Positions 50,781 to 59,445 of a stretch of 64,000 nucleotides of DNA are shown piece after piece. Source of the stretch: Lysobacter sp. BMK333-48F3. GTDB lineage: Bacteria; Pseudomonadota; Gammaproteobacteria; Xanthomonadales; Xanthomonadaceae. The position numbers and the translations under genes are program-made. A model generated the notes under the pieces. It searched no databases. It was not told the origin of the DNA and saw nothing but the letters and a program-made list of their open reading frames with translations. The stretch's first letter is position 1, and each line of letters starts with the position of its first letter. The DNA lies in contig NZ_JAIHOO010000001.1 of assembly GCF_019733395.1 (NCBI RefSeq), forward strand, positions 4,945,394 through 5,009,393, written 5' to 3'.

Positions 50781-51393
50781 ATGCGCCCGCCTACCCTGCA
50801 ACGCCTGTTCCTCACCGGCCTGTTGACCCTGCTGCCGATCTGGCTGACCTGGGTCGTGGTCAAGTTCGTGTTCGTGATGCTGTCGGACATCAGCCGGCCC
50901 TTGATCGGACCGCTGCTGCAGGACCTCGCCCTGGCTCATCCGCAAACGCTGTCCTGGCTCGGCGCGCAGTGGGTGCAGACCGCCCTGGCCCTGATCGCGA
51001 CCCTGGCGGTGATCCTGCTGTCCGGCGCGATGGCGCGGGTGGTGGTCGGCCAGACCGTGCTGCGCTGGTTCGAATCGCTGATCAAGCGGGTGCCGCTGGC
51101 CAGCATCGTCTACGGCAGCGCGCGGCAGTTGCTCGACATCCTGCAGACCAAGCCCGACGGCACCCAGCGCGTGGTCCTGATCGACTTCCCGCACAACGAG
51201 ATGAAGTCGATCGGCTTCGTCACCAAGGTCCTGCGCGAGGCCGGCAGCGGCCGCGAACTGGCTGCGGTGTACGTGCCGACCACGCCCAACCCGACCTCGG
51301 GCTACCTGGAAATCGTGCCGGTGGAAAAGATCACCCCGACCGACTGGACCGTCGACCAGGCGATGAGCTTCATCATCTCCGGCGGCGCGGTGT
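50781..51393 (+). CDS. DUF502 membrane protein with 3' end destroyed by a palindromic rearrangement
   Basis: MRPPTLQRLFLTGLLTLLPIWLTWVVVKF (in two parts) starts a DUF502 protein: membrane helices at about 8-32 and 70-92, then the soluble domain with YVPTTPNPTSGYLEIVP, EKITPTDWTVDQAMSFIISGGAV. About 204 native residues remain; the family normally ends a few residues later. At 51394 the sequence turns into its own reverse complement, so the native C-terminus and stop are gone. The frame then runs without a stop through antisense copies and out of frame through the next gene, and enters the YhhQ-type transporter in its own frame, ending at 53684 (967 codons in all). Whether a shortened, extended or fused product is made is unknown. 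Confidence 0.8.
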
Positions 51394-51466
51394 CGCCGGA
51401 GATGATGAAGCTCATCGCCTGGTCGACGGTCCAGTCGGTCGGGGTGATCTTTTCCACCGGCACGAT
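51312..51466. repeat. Perfect palindrome 1: 73-bp arms, 9-base centre
   Basis: The left arm 51312-51384 (end of the DUF502 gene) is repeated as its exact complement at 51394-51466, 73 of 73 matches, around GCGCGGTGT. The right arm ends in a 13-base stretch (CCACCGGCACGAT) that is also the start of palindrome 2. Confidence 0.97.
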
Positions 51467-51853
51467 CTCCAGCTCGGCCGGCAGGTTCAGACTGAAACGG
51501 CGGCCGTCGTCCAGGCGCACCGGGTGCGGGGTCAGCGCGGCCGGCGCGGCGGACGCGGAGGCGGCGGCGAGGGCGACAACGGCGAAGGCGGCGCAGCGCA
51601 GGCGTTGCAACAGGCGTGAGGTCATTGCGGACGATCCATGTCGGGGGCCGCGGGCGCGGCCCCCGACATGGATCGTCCGCAATGACCTCACGCCTGTTGC
51701 AACGCCTGCGCTGCGCCGCCTTCGCCGTTGTCGCCCTCGCCGCCGCCTCCGCGTCCGCCGCGCCGGCCGCGCTGACCCCGCACCCGGTGCGCCTGGACGA
51801 CGGCCGCCGTTTCAGTCTGAACCTGCCGGCCGAGCTGGAGATCGTGCCGGTGG
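51454..51853. repeat. Perfect palindrome 2: 199-bp arms, 2-base centre
   Basis: 51454-51652 is the exact reverse complement of 51655-51853, with only GG at the centre. The right arm is the leader and first 57 codons of the PQQ-type dehydrogenase gene; the left arm is an antisense copy of them. It overlaps palindrome 1 by 13 bases. Confidence 0.97.
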
Positions 51854-52875
51854 TGCAGGGCCTGAAGCGGGTGCGCTTCTTCGCCCGCAGCCCGGACGGG
51901 CGCCTGTTCGTCACCGACATGCACGACCTCAGCGACAACCAGCGCGGCCGGGTCTACGCGCTGGACGGCTGGGACGAACAGAAGGAGCGCTATACCAAGG
52001 TATCGGTCTACCTGGACAAGCAGCGCAATCCCAACAGCGTCGCCTTCTATACCGATCCCTCCGGCAAGAGCTGGCTGTACGTCGCCAACACCGACAAGCT
52101 GCTGCGCTACCGCTACCGCAACGGCGACCTCAAGCCGTCCTCGGAACCGGAGGTGCTGGCCAGCTTTCCCGACTACGGCCTGAGCTACAAATACGGCGGC
52201 TGGCACCTGACCCGCACCCTCGCCTTCGGCGGCGACAAGCTCTACGTCTCGGTCGGCAGCAGTTGCAACGCCTGCGTCGAAAAGGAAGACGTGCGCGCGG
52301 CGATCCTGCAGATGACCCCCGACGGCAGTGGCCGCCGTTTCTACGCCACCGGGCTGCGCAACGCGGTCGGCCTGCTGTACCGCAACGGCCGCCTGTACGC
52401 GACCAACCAGGGCTCCGACCACCTCGGCGACCAAAAGCCCGACGAAACCCTGTTCGAGGTCCGCGACGGCGCCGACTACGGCTGGCCGTACTGCTACCAC
52501 AGCCAGGGCAAGCCGCTGGCCGACGCCAAGTTTCCGCGCAAGGCCGGCTGCGCCGCAGTGCCCAAGGCGCTCGCTTTCTTCCCCTCGCATGCCTCGGCGC
52601 TGGGCCTGAGCTGGTTCCCCGCCGCCGACGGCGGCCTGCTGCGCGACGAGTTCCTGGTCGCCCTGCACGGCGCCAGCAAGCTTTCCCTCGACCACGGCTA
52701 CCGCATCGTGCGGGTCAAGGCCGACGGCCGCAGCGGCGGCGAACTGGTCAGCGGCTTCCTCGCCGGCGGCAAGGTCCTGGGCCGCCCCTGCGACGTGCTG
52801 CGCACCGGCCGCGACAGCTTCCTGTTCACCGACGACAAGAGCGGAGTGATCTATCGGGTGAGGCCGAAGCGGTGA
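51682..52875 (+). CDS. PQQ-dependent sugar dehydrogenase-like (sorbosone dehydrogenase family) protein
   Basis: 397 residues. The signal peptide MTSRLLQRLRCAAFAVVALAAASASAAPA is followed by a six-bladed propeller: ELEIVPVVQGLKRVRFFARSPDGRLFVTD, NPNSVAFYTDPSGKSWLYVAN, GWHLTRTLAFGGDKLYVSVGSSCNAC, FYATGLRNAVGLLY, NQGSDHLGDQKPDETLFEV, DYGWPYCYH and GLSWFPA (each a separate stretch, longest ones abbreviated here by segment). Soluble glucose or sorbosone dehydrogenases of this type oxidise sugars with PQQ in the periplasm. The start is ATG 51682 with no clear ribosome-binding site; only 27 native bases remain upstream before the palindrome centre, so the original promoter may be lost. Its TGA overlaps the GTG of the next gene. 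Confidence 0.88.
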   Translation: MTSRLLQRLRCAAFAVVALAAASASAAPAALTPHPVRLDDGRRFSLNLPAELEIVPVVQGLKRVRFFARSPDGRLFVTDMHDLSDNQRGRVYALDGWDEQKERYTKVSVYLDKQRNPNSVAFYTDPSGKSWLYVANTDKLLRYRYRNGDLKPSSEPEVLASFPDYGLSYKYGGWHLTRTLAFGGDKLYVSVGSSCNACVEKEDVRAAILQMTPDGSGRRFYATGLRNAVGLLYRNGRLYATNQGSDHLGDQKPDETLFEVRDGADYGWPYCYHSQGKPLADAKFPRKAGCAAVPKALAFFPSHASALGLSWFPAADGGLLRDEFLVALHGASKLSLDHGYRIVRVKADGRSGGELVSGFLAGGKVLGRPCDVLRTGRDSFLFTDDKSGVIYRVRPKR

Positions 52876-53684
52876 GCGCGAACCCGTCGCCGATCGCGGC
52901 CGCCAGCGGCGAAGGCACGCGTACCCTGCAGGATCGCGCGCTGCGCTTGTTCATCGTGTTGGCGGCGTTCTTCTGCGTCAACGCGGCGCTGGCCGAGTTC
53001 ATCGGAGTCAAGATCTTCGCCCTCGAAGACACCCTGCGCATCGCACCCTTGCAGTGGAACCTGTTCGGCCAGACGGGCTCGCTGAACTTCACCGCCGGCA
53101 CTCTGCTGTGGCCGGTGGTGTTCCTGATGACCGACGTGGTCAACGAGTTCTTCGGCCGTCGCGGCGTGCGCTTCATTTCCTGGCTGGCGACGCTGCTGAT
53201 CGCTTACGGTTTCCTGTTCGCGTTCGCGGCGATCGCGCTGGCCCCGGCCGGCTGGTGGGTGACCGCGGCGCAGGCGCAGGGCGTGCCGGATTACCAAGCC
53301 GCATTCGCGGCGATCTTCGGCCAGGGCCTGTGGAGCATCGGCGGTTCGCTGGTGGCTTTCATGCTCGGCCAGCTGATCGATGTCTCGGTGTTCCACCGCA
53401 TCCGCAGCGCCACCGGCGAGAAACACGTGTGGCTGCGCGCCACCGGCTCGACCGCGGTCTCGCAGTTGGTCGACAGCTTCGTCGTGCTCTACATCGCCTT
53501 CGTGCTCGGCCCGCAGCATTGGCCGATCCCGCAGTTCCTGGCGATCGGCACGGTCAACTACGGCTACAAGATGCTGGCCGCGTTCGCGATGATCCCGTTG
53601 ATCTATCTGCTGCGGCGCTGGATCCACCGCTACCTGGGCGAAGCGCGCGCGCGGCAGCTGCGCGAAGAAGCCGCGGCGGACTGA
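52872..53684 (+). CDS. yhhQ: YhhQ-type queuosine precursor transporter (VUT family)
   Basis: 270 residues from GTG 52872, whose GTGA overlaps the stop of the dehydrogenase gene and has GAGGCCGAAG upstream. Six to seven membrane helices: LFIVLAAFFCVNAALAEFIGVKIF, GTLLWPVVFLMTDVVNEFFGRRG (each in part), LATLLIAYGFLFAFAAIAL, LGQLIDVSVFHRIRSATG and others. The motif FxMTDxxNExFG and QLIDVxVFHxIR are typical of YhhQ/QueT transporters that import 7-cyano-7-deazaguanine or preQ1 for tRNA queuosine. The same frame is open all the way back to the DUF502 start because of the rearrangement. Confidence 0.9.
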   Translation: MSANPSPIAAASGEGTRTLQDRALRLFIVLAAFFCVNAALAEFIGVKIFALEDTLRIAPLQWNLFGQTGSLNFTAGTLLWPVVFLMTDVVNEFFGRRGVRFISWLATLLIAYGFLFAFAAIALAPAGWWVTAAQAQGVPDYQAAFAAIFGQGLWSIGGSLVAFMLGQLIDVSVFHRIRSATGEKHVWLRATGSTAVSQLVDSFVVLYIAFVLGPQHWPIPQFLAIGTVNYGYKMLAAFAMIPLIYLLRRWIHRYLGEARARQLREEAAAD

Positions 53685-53745
53685 GCGGGCAACGCCGCCG
53701 GACGACGAGCCCCGATCGTCCGGGCTGCGGCGACTGCGCTCGCGT

Positions 53746-53785
53746 ACACCGCTGCGGTGGTCGCGGCTCACGCCGCTCCTACAGG
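53746..53785. repeat. TGTAGGAGCGGC-type repeat, inverted copy
   Basis: ACCGCTGCGGTGGTCGCGGC, then TCACGCCGCTCCTACAGG; it is the same family as at 50534 and 50661, and its 5' CGCTGCGGT block also precedes the copy at 50661. Confidence 0.8.
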
Positions 53786-53913
53786 CGGTAGGTCCGGGCT
53801 TCGACGGATGGCGCAAGCCTTGAAGATTCTGCGCGTCCCGTGGTCGCGGCTTGTGACCGAAGGAAATCCCCGTGGGACGCCGCTCCTACCCCGTAAGCAA
53901 CAGCGGCGCCCAG

Positions 53914-53970
<57 letters not shown>

Positions 53971-54190
53971 GAAGAGCATGGCGCAGCCTCGATCTCGCGA
54001 GAACGCCCTGAAGCCCCGGAGGGCGGGCCGCAGGGATGCGGCCCGTGCGCAGCCAGGCCAGGGATGGCCTGTGCGGAGCAGCCCCGCGCAAACCTCGTCC
54101 CATAGTGGCTTTTGATTCGAAACAGGAATGGCGTTTTCTTTGGTTACTTTCTTTGTCGCCTTGGACAAAGAAAGTGACCCGGCCGCTTGC
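53971..54190. repeat. Dispersed Xanthomonadaceae-type non-coding element
   Basis: A 220-bp block containing GGATGCGGCCCGTGCGCAGC, the palindrome GGTTACTTTCTTTGTC/GACAAAGAAAGTGACC (54142-54157 and 54164-54179), and low-G+C linkers. Its minus-strand translation (SKATKKVTKE..., NQKPLWDEVCAGL, GHPWPGCARAASL) is one I recall seeing repeatedly as spurious ORFs in Xanthomonas and Lysobacter genomes, so I take it as an element, not a gene. Confidence 0.55.
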
Positions 54191-54241
54191 GGACGGAAGC
54201 TTTGCTTTGGAGCTTTAGACGCCGCGAGACCGCAAGAACGC

Positions 54242-54510
54242 GGTCGCGGCTTACGCCGCTCCTACAAGGGCACAGGACAAAGACGCGGCGAACGGGCGAG
54301 ATGGCGGTCGCGGCTTGCGCCGCTCCTACAGGGGCGCAGGACAAAGACGCGGCGAACGGGCGAGATGGCGGTCGCGGCTTGTGACCGAAGGAAATCCCTG
54401 TGGGACGCCGCTCCTACAGGGGCACAGGACAAAGACGCGGCGAACGGGCGCGATGGCGGTCGAAGCTTGTGACCGAAGGAAATCCCTGTGGGACGTCGCT
54501 CCTACCTCAC
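54242..54510. repeat. Tandem array of four TAGGAGCGGC-derived units
   Basis: Units begin at 54242, 54306, 54370 and 54458 with GGTCGCGGCTT (GGTCGAAGCTT in the last). Units 1 and 2 are 64 bp and include GCCGCTCCTACA, GGACAAAGACGCGGCGAACG and GGGCGAGATGGC. Units 3 and 4 carry an insertion GTGACCGAAGGAAATCCCTG within the repeat (unit 3 is 88 bp). A fifth, isolated relative with the same insertion lies at 53842-53890. No gene spans the array. Confidence 0.88.
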
Positions 54511-54527
54511 AGGGCCGCGGACGAACG

Positions 54528-55271
54528 TCAGCCCAAGCCCAGGCCGGCGCGGACCTTGTCGCGGTAGCTCGCGCCGCTGCCCAGGCGCAGGCCGTTGGCC
54601 ATCCGCAACAGGTAGCGCCCGCCGTCGAGGTGCTCGATGTCGCGGATCGCATCGACCCGGACCAGGCGCGAGCGATGGATGCGCAGGAACCGGCCCGGGT
54701 CCAGCCGGCTTTCGATCCCGCTCATCGTCTCGCGCAACAGATAGGACTGCGCGCCGCAGCGCAGCTCGACGTAGTTGCTCTGCGCCAGCACGCATTCGAT
54801 CTCGTCGACCGCGATCAGGCGCAGGCGCGCGCCGACCGGCACCGCCAGGCGCTGCGGATAGGCCTGGCCGTCGGCCGCCTCGGCCGCGCGCGGCGCCGGA
54901 TCGCGCATCCGCCGCACCCGCGCCAACGCGGCCGCCAGGCGTTCGGCCGAATACGGCTTGAGCAGGTAATCGGCCGCGTCGGCGTCGAAAGCGCGCAGGG
55001 CGTGATCGGCATAGGCGGTCACGAACACCACCTGCGGCCGGCGCTGCGCCGGCAGCGCTTCGAGCACGCCGAAACCGCTGAGTTCGGGCAGGCGGATGTC
55101 GAGGAACACCACGTCCGGCTGCAAGCGGCGCAAGGCGGCGATGGCGCTGTCGCCGTCGGCGCATTCGGCCACCACCTCGACCGCGCCGGCCTGGTCGAGC
55201 AGGCGCCGCAGCCGCGCCCGCGACATCGCCTCGTCGTCGACCACCACCGCGCGCAGCGGGGCCGGGTTCAT
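54528..55271 (-). CDS. LytTR-family response regulator
   Basis: 247 residues. The receiver domain has the acidic pair Asp12-Asp13, phosphoacceptor Asp58 (VVFLDIRLPELSG), Thr85 and Lys105 (YLLKPYS). The LytTR DNA-binding domain spans about 140-247 (IAVDEIECVLAQSNYVEL, FLRIHRSRLVRVDAI). ATG 55271 overlaps the kinase stop by four bases (ATGA). Partner of the adjacent histidine kinase; targets unknown. Its 3' end is 18 bases from the repeat array. Confidence 0.95.
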   Translation of the reverse strand: MNPAPLRAVVVDDEAMSRARLRRLLDQAGAVEVVAECADGDSAIAALRRLQPDVVFLDIRLPELSGFGVLEALPAQRRPQVVFVTAYADHALRAFDADAADYLLKPYSAERLAAALARVRRMRDPAPRAAEAADGQAYPQRLAVPVGARLRLIAVDEIECVLAQSNYVELRCGAQSYLLRETMSGIESRLDPGRFLRIHRSRLVRVDAIRDIEHLDGGRYLLRMANGLRLGSGASYRDKVRAGLGLG

Positions 55272-56341
55272 GCCGCCGCCTCGTCCGGCGTCCAGCGCCG
55301 GTACGGCAATTGCAGCCGCACGCAGGTGCCGCCGGTCGGGCGCGCGCCGATCTCGAGGCGATGGCCGTTGCCGTACAGGCATTGCAGGCGCGCGCGGGTG
55401 TTGCTGAGGCCGACGCCCTGGCCGGGCGCGGCGGCGCGCTGGCCGCCGTCGTCGCTGACTTCCAGGATCAGCCGGTCGGCCTCGCGCTGCGCGCTCACCG
55501 ACACCGCGCCGGGCGTGACCCGGGTGGCGACCGCGTGGTGGATCGCGTTCTCGACCAGCGGCTGCAGCAACAGCTGCGGCACGCTGGCGTCGAGCAGGGC
55601 CGAATCGATCGCCCACTCGACCTGCAGGCGCTCGCCGAGGCGGATCTTCTCGATCCCGAGGTAATGGTCGAGCGCGACCAGTTCGTCGCGCAGCGCGATC
55701 TCCTGGGTGCGCGAATTGTCCAGGCTGTGGCGCAGCAAGGCGCCCAGGTCGACCAGCATGCGGTCGGCGCCGTCGGGGTCGCGGTGCACCATCTCGGCGA
55801 TCGAGTTCAAGGCGTTGAACAGGAAATGCGGATTGAGCTGGGCCGACAGCGCCTCCAGCCGCGCCCGCGCCAGCCGCGACTCCAGTTCCAGGGTCTGGCG
55901 CTCGCGCGCCCGCGCGCGCGCCGCGTAGGCGCCGGCGTGGGCCACGCCGACGATCATCCAACTGCTGAGGGTGTTGTTGAGCACGCTGGTCGCCAGCACC
56001 TGGCCCGGCGAGGGCAAGGCTTCGTACCAGCCGATCCAGCGGTTCAACAGCAGCACCGCGCCGGCGCGCGCCACGATCACCGCCGCCACCGCCAGTCCCT
56101 GCAGGCACAGCGCGCGGGCGACGCGGCCGCGCTCGATCGGCTGCCGGCGCACGCATTCGAACAGGAACAGGGTCAGCGGCACCCACAGCCAGGCGCTGGC
56201 CAGTTCCTTGCGCAGGGTGCCGCTCCAGTCCGGGGCCTGGCCGGCGGCCTCGTGCATGGTCGCGATCTGGCCGACCCAGACCAGCCCGCTGAGGGTCCAC
56301 CAGCCGAGTACCGCGAGCAGCAGCAAGGTTCGATCGCGCAT
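55268..56341 (-). CDS. LytS-type sensor histidine kinase (His_kinase family PF06580)
   Basis: 357 residues. Four membrane helices in the first 140 residues (TLLLLAVLGWWTLSGLVWVG, WLWVPLTLFLFECV, GLAVAAVIVARAGAVLLL, VLNNTLSSWMIVGVAHAG) with no separate sensor domain. The phosphoacceptor is His172 in AQLNPHFLFNALNSI, and the ATPase part has LVENAIHHAV and GVGLSNTRARL. It starts at ATG 56341; no strong ribosome-binding site. Cotranscribed with and coupled to the LytTR regulator. Confidence 0.94.
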   Translation of the reverse strand: MRDRTLLLLAVLGWWTLSGLVWVGQIATMHEAAGQAPDWSGTLRKELASAWLWVPLTLFLFECVRRQPIERGRVARALCLQGLAVAAVIVARAGAVLLLNRWIGWYEALPSPGQVLATSVLNNTLSSWMIVGVAHAGAYAARARARERQTLELESRLARARLEALSAQLNPHFLFNALNSIAEMVHRDPDGADRMLVDLGALLRHSLDNSRTQEIALRDELVALDHYLGIEKIRLGERLQVEWAIDSALLDASVPQLLLQPLVENAIHHAVATRVTPGAVSVSAQREADRLILEVSDDGGQRAAAPGQGVGLSNTRARLQCLYGNGHRLEIGARPTGGTCVRLQLPYRRWTPDEAAA

Positions 56342-56490
56342 GGAAGCGGATGCTGGACCGACGCGGGCGCGCTTGCAATCGCAGGCGCGGCGTTCGTCAC
56401 CGGGCGGCTCCGGTTCGTCCCCCACGCCGTCGCGGCGCGCAGCGGCCGGCGCAGGCTGCGCCCACCTTCCGCTTCCGCAAGGACACCGTC

Positions 56491-57411
56491 ATGCGCCGTT
56501 CCCTGCCGCTCGCCTGCGCCCCCCTGGCCTTCGCCCTCGCCGCCAGCCTGCTGGTCCTGGCCGCGCCGGTCCGCGCCGGCGACGCCTGCCCGGAGGTCCG
56601 CCGCTACGGCGACGGCAGCCTCAACACCGCCGGCTGGGAGTGGCGGCTGAGCTTCAGCCCCGACCGCCGCCGCGCCTATTGGTCGCACACCGCCGGCTGG
56701 TGGCCGGGCACGCGCGAACGCGCCACGATCCGCACCGCATCGCGCGACGGCGAGGGCTGGAGCGCGCCGCAGACGGCCTCGTTCTCCGGCGTGCACAGCG
56801 ACATGGACCCGTTCGTCTCGCCCGACGGCCGCTGGCTGGTGTTCTCCTCCGAGCGCCCGCGCCCGGACGGGCAAGCGGCGAAGATGGACCTGTGGATGGC
56901 CCGGCGCGGCGCGCACGGCTGGAGCGAACCGCGCCACCTCGGCGCCGCGGTCAACAGCGCCGGCGACGAGCTCTACCCGAGCCTGGACCGCCACGGCCAC
57001 CTGTATTTCGCCAGCGAACGCGGCGGCGAGTGGAACATCTACGTCAGCCGCCGGCTGCGCCACGGCGGGTACGCCCCGGCACAGCCGGTCGCGGGCGGGG
57101 TCAACACCGCCGAGCGCTGGGAGTTCAACCCGGAAATCTCGCCCGACGGCCGCACCCTGCTGTTCACCCGCCTGGACCTCCCCGACGCGCTGCCCGACCA
57201 GGGCCACGGCTGGGGCGACCTGTACGCGGCGCGGCTGCGCGACGGCCGTTTCGGCACCGCGGTCAACCTCGGCCCCTGCGTCAACACCAAGTGGGACGAG
57301 TTCCATCCGACCGTGCTGTGGGAGCGCCGGCAGCTGTTCTACGCCCGCGACATCGGCCAGCCCAGCGACTTCTACACCACCCGCCTGCGTCTGCCCGATC
57401 TCGACGATTGA
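56491..57411 (+). CDS. Secreted WD40/TolB-like beta-propeller protein
   Basis: 306 residues. The signal peptide MRRSLPLACAPLAFALAASLLVLAAPVRA precedes repeated PD40 blades: FSPDRRRAYWSH, VSPDGRWLVFSSERP, DRHGHLYFASERGGEWNIYV and ISPDGRTLLFTRLD. No catalytic domain is attached. AAGGAC lies 6 bases before ATG 56491. Divergent from the two-component system, so its promoter region is shared with the kinase gene; it may be a target, by inference. Confidence 0.88.
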   Translation: MRRSLPLACAPLAFALAASLLVLAAPVRAGDACPEVRRYGDGSLNTAGWEWRLSFSPDRRRAYWSHTAGWWPGTRERATIRTASRDGEGWSAPQTASFSGVHSDMDPFVSPDGRWLVFSSERPRPDGQAAKMDLWMARRGAHGWSEPRHLGAAVNSAGDELYPSLDRHGHLYFASERGGEWNIYVSRRLRHGGYAPAQPVAGGVNTAERWEFNPEISPDGRTLLFTRLDLPDALPDQGHGWGDLYAARLRDGRFGTAVNLGPCVNTKWDEFHPTVLWERRQLFYARDIGQPSDFYTTRLRLPDLDD

Positions 57412-57579
57412 GCGGGACCGCCGCGCGCGACCGATCGGACCGGAACGCCGGCGCGCCTCGCGCCGGCGTTCCGCGACGTCGCGCACGCCGCCGTCGCGGC
57501 GGCGCATGACCTTCGGCGCTTGCCGCGGCATGGCCCGCACGGGAGCCTGCGGGTCCGTCCGTTGCGAACGCCCGTTCCC

Positions 57580-59445
57580 ATGACCCCAACCCCGTTCCGA
57601 CCGGACCCGGCGCGCGCCGCGCGTCCGGCCGCCGTGTCCCGCCTCGCCCTCGCCGCGGCCCTGAGCGCCGCGCTCGGCCTGGCCCTGCCCGCCGCCGCGC
57701 TGGCCGCCGACGCCGGCACGCCGGCGCCGCGCGTCACCGTGCAGACCAAGGCCGAGAAACTCGATCGCCTGTACGAGCAGTACTGGGAAGAGACGCTCAA
57801 GCTCAATCCGCTGCTCGCCACCGCCCAGGGCGACCCGCGCTACAACGACCAGTTGCAGAACTTCGCCAGCGCCGATTTCCGCCGCCGCAGCCGCGAGTTC
57901 GACCAGCGCTGGCTCAAGACCATCGAGTCGGTCGGCTCGCAAGGCCTGTCGGCGCAGGACCTGCTGAGCTACGAGATCTTCGTCCGCGAAGCGCGCATGG
58001 ACCTGGAGGCCGAGCGCTTCCCGGGCTGGATGCAGCCGGTCAATCAGTTCAACAATTTCGCCGCCTCGATCGCCCAGCTCGGTTCCGGCGCCGGCTCGCA
58101 GCCGTTCAAGACCGTCGCCGACTACGACAACTGGCGCAAGCGCGCCGCGCTGGCGCCGGCGGTGTTCGACCAACTGATCGCCAACAGCCGCGAAGGGACC
58201 AAGCGCGGCGTGGTCCAGCCCAAGGCGCTGATGCTGAAGGTGTTGCCGCAGCTCGACGCGCTGATCAAAACCCGCGCCGAGGACAGCCTGTTCTGGAAGC
58301 CGGTGACCAACTGGCCGGCCGGGTTCTCTGAGCAGGACAAGGCGCGCCTGAGCGCCGAATACCGGCAGATGATCGAAACCGAGCTGATGCCGGCCTATAC
58401 CCGCCTGCGCGACTACATCAAGAACGACTACCTGGCGCAGGCGCGCGACAGCGCCGGGCTGGGCGCGCTGCCCGACGGCGCCGACTGGTACGCGTTCAAC
58501 GCCCGCCGTTCGACCACCACCGAGCTGAGCCCGGCGCAGATCCACCAGATCGGCCTGGACGAGGTCGCGCGGATCCACGGCGAGATCCGCAAGGTCATGG
58601 CCGAGGTCAAGTTCCAGGGCTCGCTGCAGGACTTCTTCAAGTTCATGCAGAACGATCCGCGCTTCGTGTTCAAGGACGAGCCGGCCCTGCTCGCCCACTA
58701 CCGCGGCCTGGAAGCCAAGATCAACCGCAAGGTGCCGGAGCTGTTCTCGCTGACCCCGAAGGCGCCGTTCGAGATCCGCCCGGTGGAGGCTTTCCGCGCC
58801 CAGTCCGCGGCCGGCGGCTCGTACATGCGGCCGAGCGAGGACGGCAGCCGGCCGGGCATCTTCTACGTCAACACCTACGACCTGCCGACGCGCAAGACCT
58901 GGGACGCGGAAGACCTGTACCTGCACGAGGCCATTCCGGGCCATCACTTCCAGCTGGCCCTGCAGCAGGAACTGAGCGAGCTGCCGAAGTTCCGCCGCTT
59001 CGGCGGCGCCACCGCCTTCACCGAGGGCTGGGGCCTGTACGCCGAATCGCTGGGCCGCGACCTGGGCGTGTACACCGATCCCTACAACTACTTCGGCTAT
59101 CTGCAGAACGAGCTGTGGCGCGCGATCCGCCTGGTGGTCGACACCGGCCTGCACAGCAAGGGCTGGACCCGCGAGCAGGTGATCGCCTACATGCTGGAGA
59201 ACTCGGCCGAGAGCGAGACCCAGTCCACCGCCGAGGCCGAACGCTACATGGCCATCCCCGGCCAGGCCCTGGCCTACAAGATCGGCGAGCTGCGCATCAT
59301 GCAGCTGCGCAAGCGCGCCGAGCAGGCCCTGGGCACGCGCTTCGACATCCGCGAATTCCATGCCGAAGTGCTCAAGGACGGCGCGGTGCCGCTGGACGTG
59401 CTGGAGCGCAAGATCGACCGCTGGATCCAGTCGCGCCGCGGCTGA
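57580..59445 (+). CDS. Exported DUF885 zinc peptidase-like protein
   Basis: 621 residues. The signal peptide has a hydrophobic core LALAAALSAALGLALPAAALAA (in two halves). DUF885 (gluzincin, carboxypeptidase-like) spans the rest; the metal site is HEAIPGHH with the downstream EGWGLYAE motif, and LYLHEAIPGHHFQ, AFTEGWGLYAESLG are family hallmarks. Characterised members are dipeptidyl or carboxypeptidases; substrate unknown here. The start is ATG 57580, three codons before TPFRP; monocistronic with 168 bp upstream. Confidence 0.93.
   Translation: MTPTPFRPDPARAARPAAVSRLALAAALSAALGLALPAAALAADAGTPAPRVTVQTKAEKLDRLYEQYWEETLKLNPLLATAQGDPRYNDQLQNFASADFRRRSREFDQRWLKTIESVGSQGLSAQDLLSYEIFVREARMDLEAERFPGWMQPVNQFNNFAASIAQLGSGAGSQPFKTVADYDNWRKRAALAPAVFDQLIANSREGTKRGVVQPKALMLKVLPQLDALIKTRAEDSLFWKPVTNWPAGFSEQDKARLSAEYRQMIETELMPAYTRLRDYIKNDYLAQARDSAGLGALPDGADWYAFNARRSTTTELSPAQIHQIGLDEVARIHGEIRKVMAEVKFQGSLQDFFKFMQNDPRFVFKDEPALLAHYRGLEAKINRKVPELFSLTPKAPFEIRPVEAFRAQSAAGGSYMRPSEDGSRPGIFYVNTYDLPTRKTWDAEDLYLHEAIPGHHFQLALQQELSELPKFRRFGGATAFTEGWGLYAESLGRDLGVYTDPYNYFGYLQNELWRAIRLVVDTGLHSKGWTREQVIAYMLENSAESETQSTAEAERYMAIPGQALAYKIGELRIMQLRKRAEQALGTRFDIREFHAEVLKDGAVPLDVLERKIDRWIQSRRG

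Noticed and set aside
51302..51691. 129-codon minus-strand frame fusing the dehydrogenase signal peptide to the DUF502 end
   Set aside because: It is produced by the palindromes alone and is unlikely to be a gene, although it has the dehydrogenase start codon and leader.
54242..54510. Possible CRISPR array
   Set aside because: Units are contiguous and spacers are not unique; there are no cas genes. The array is a tandem repeat.
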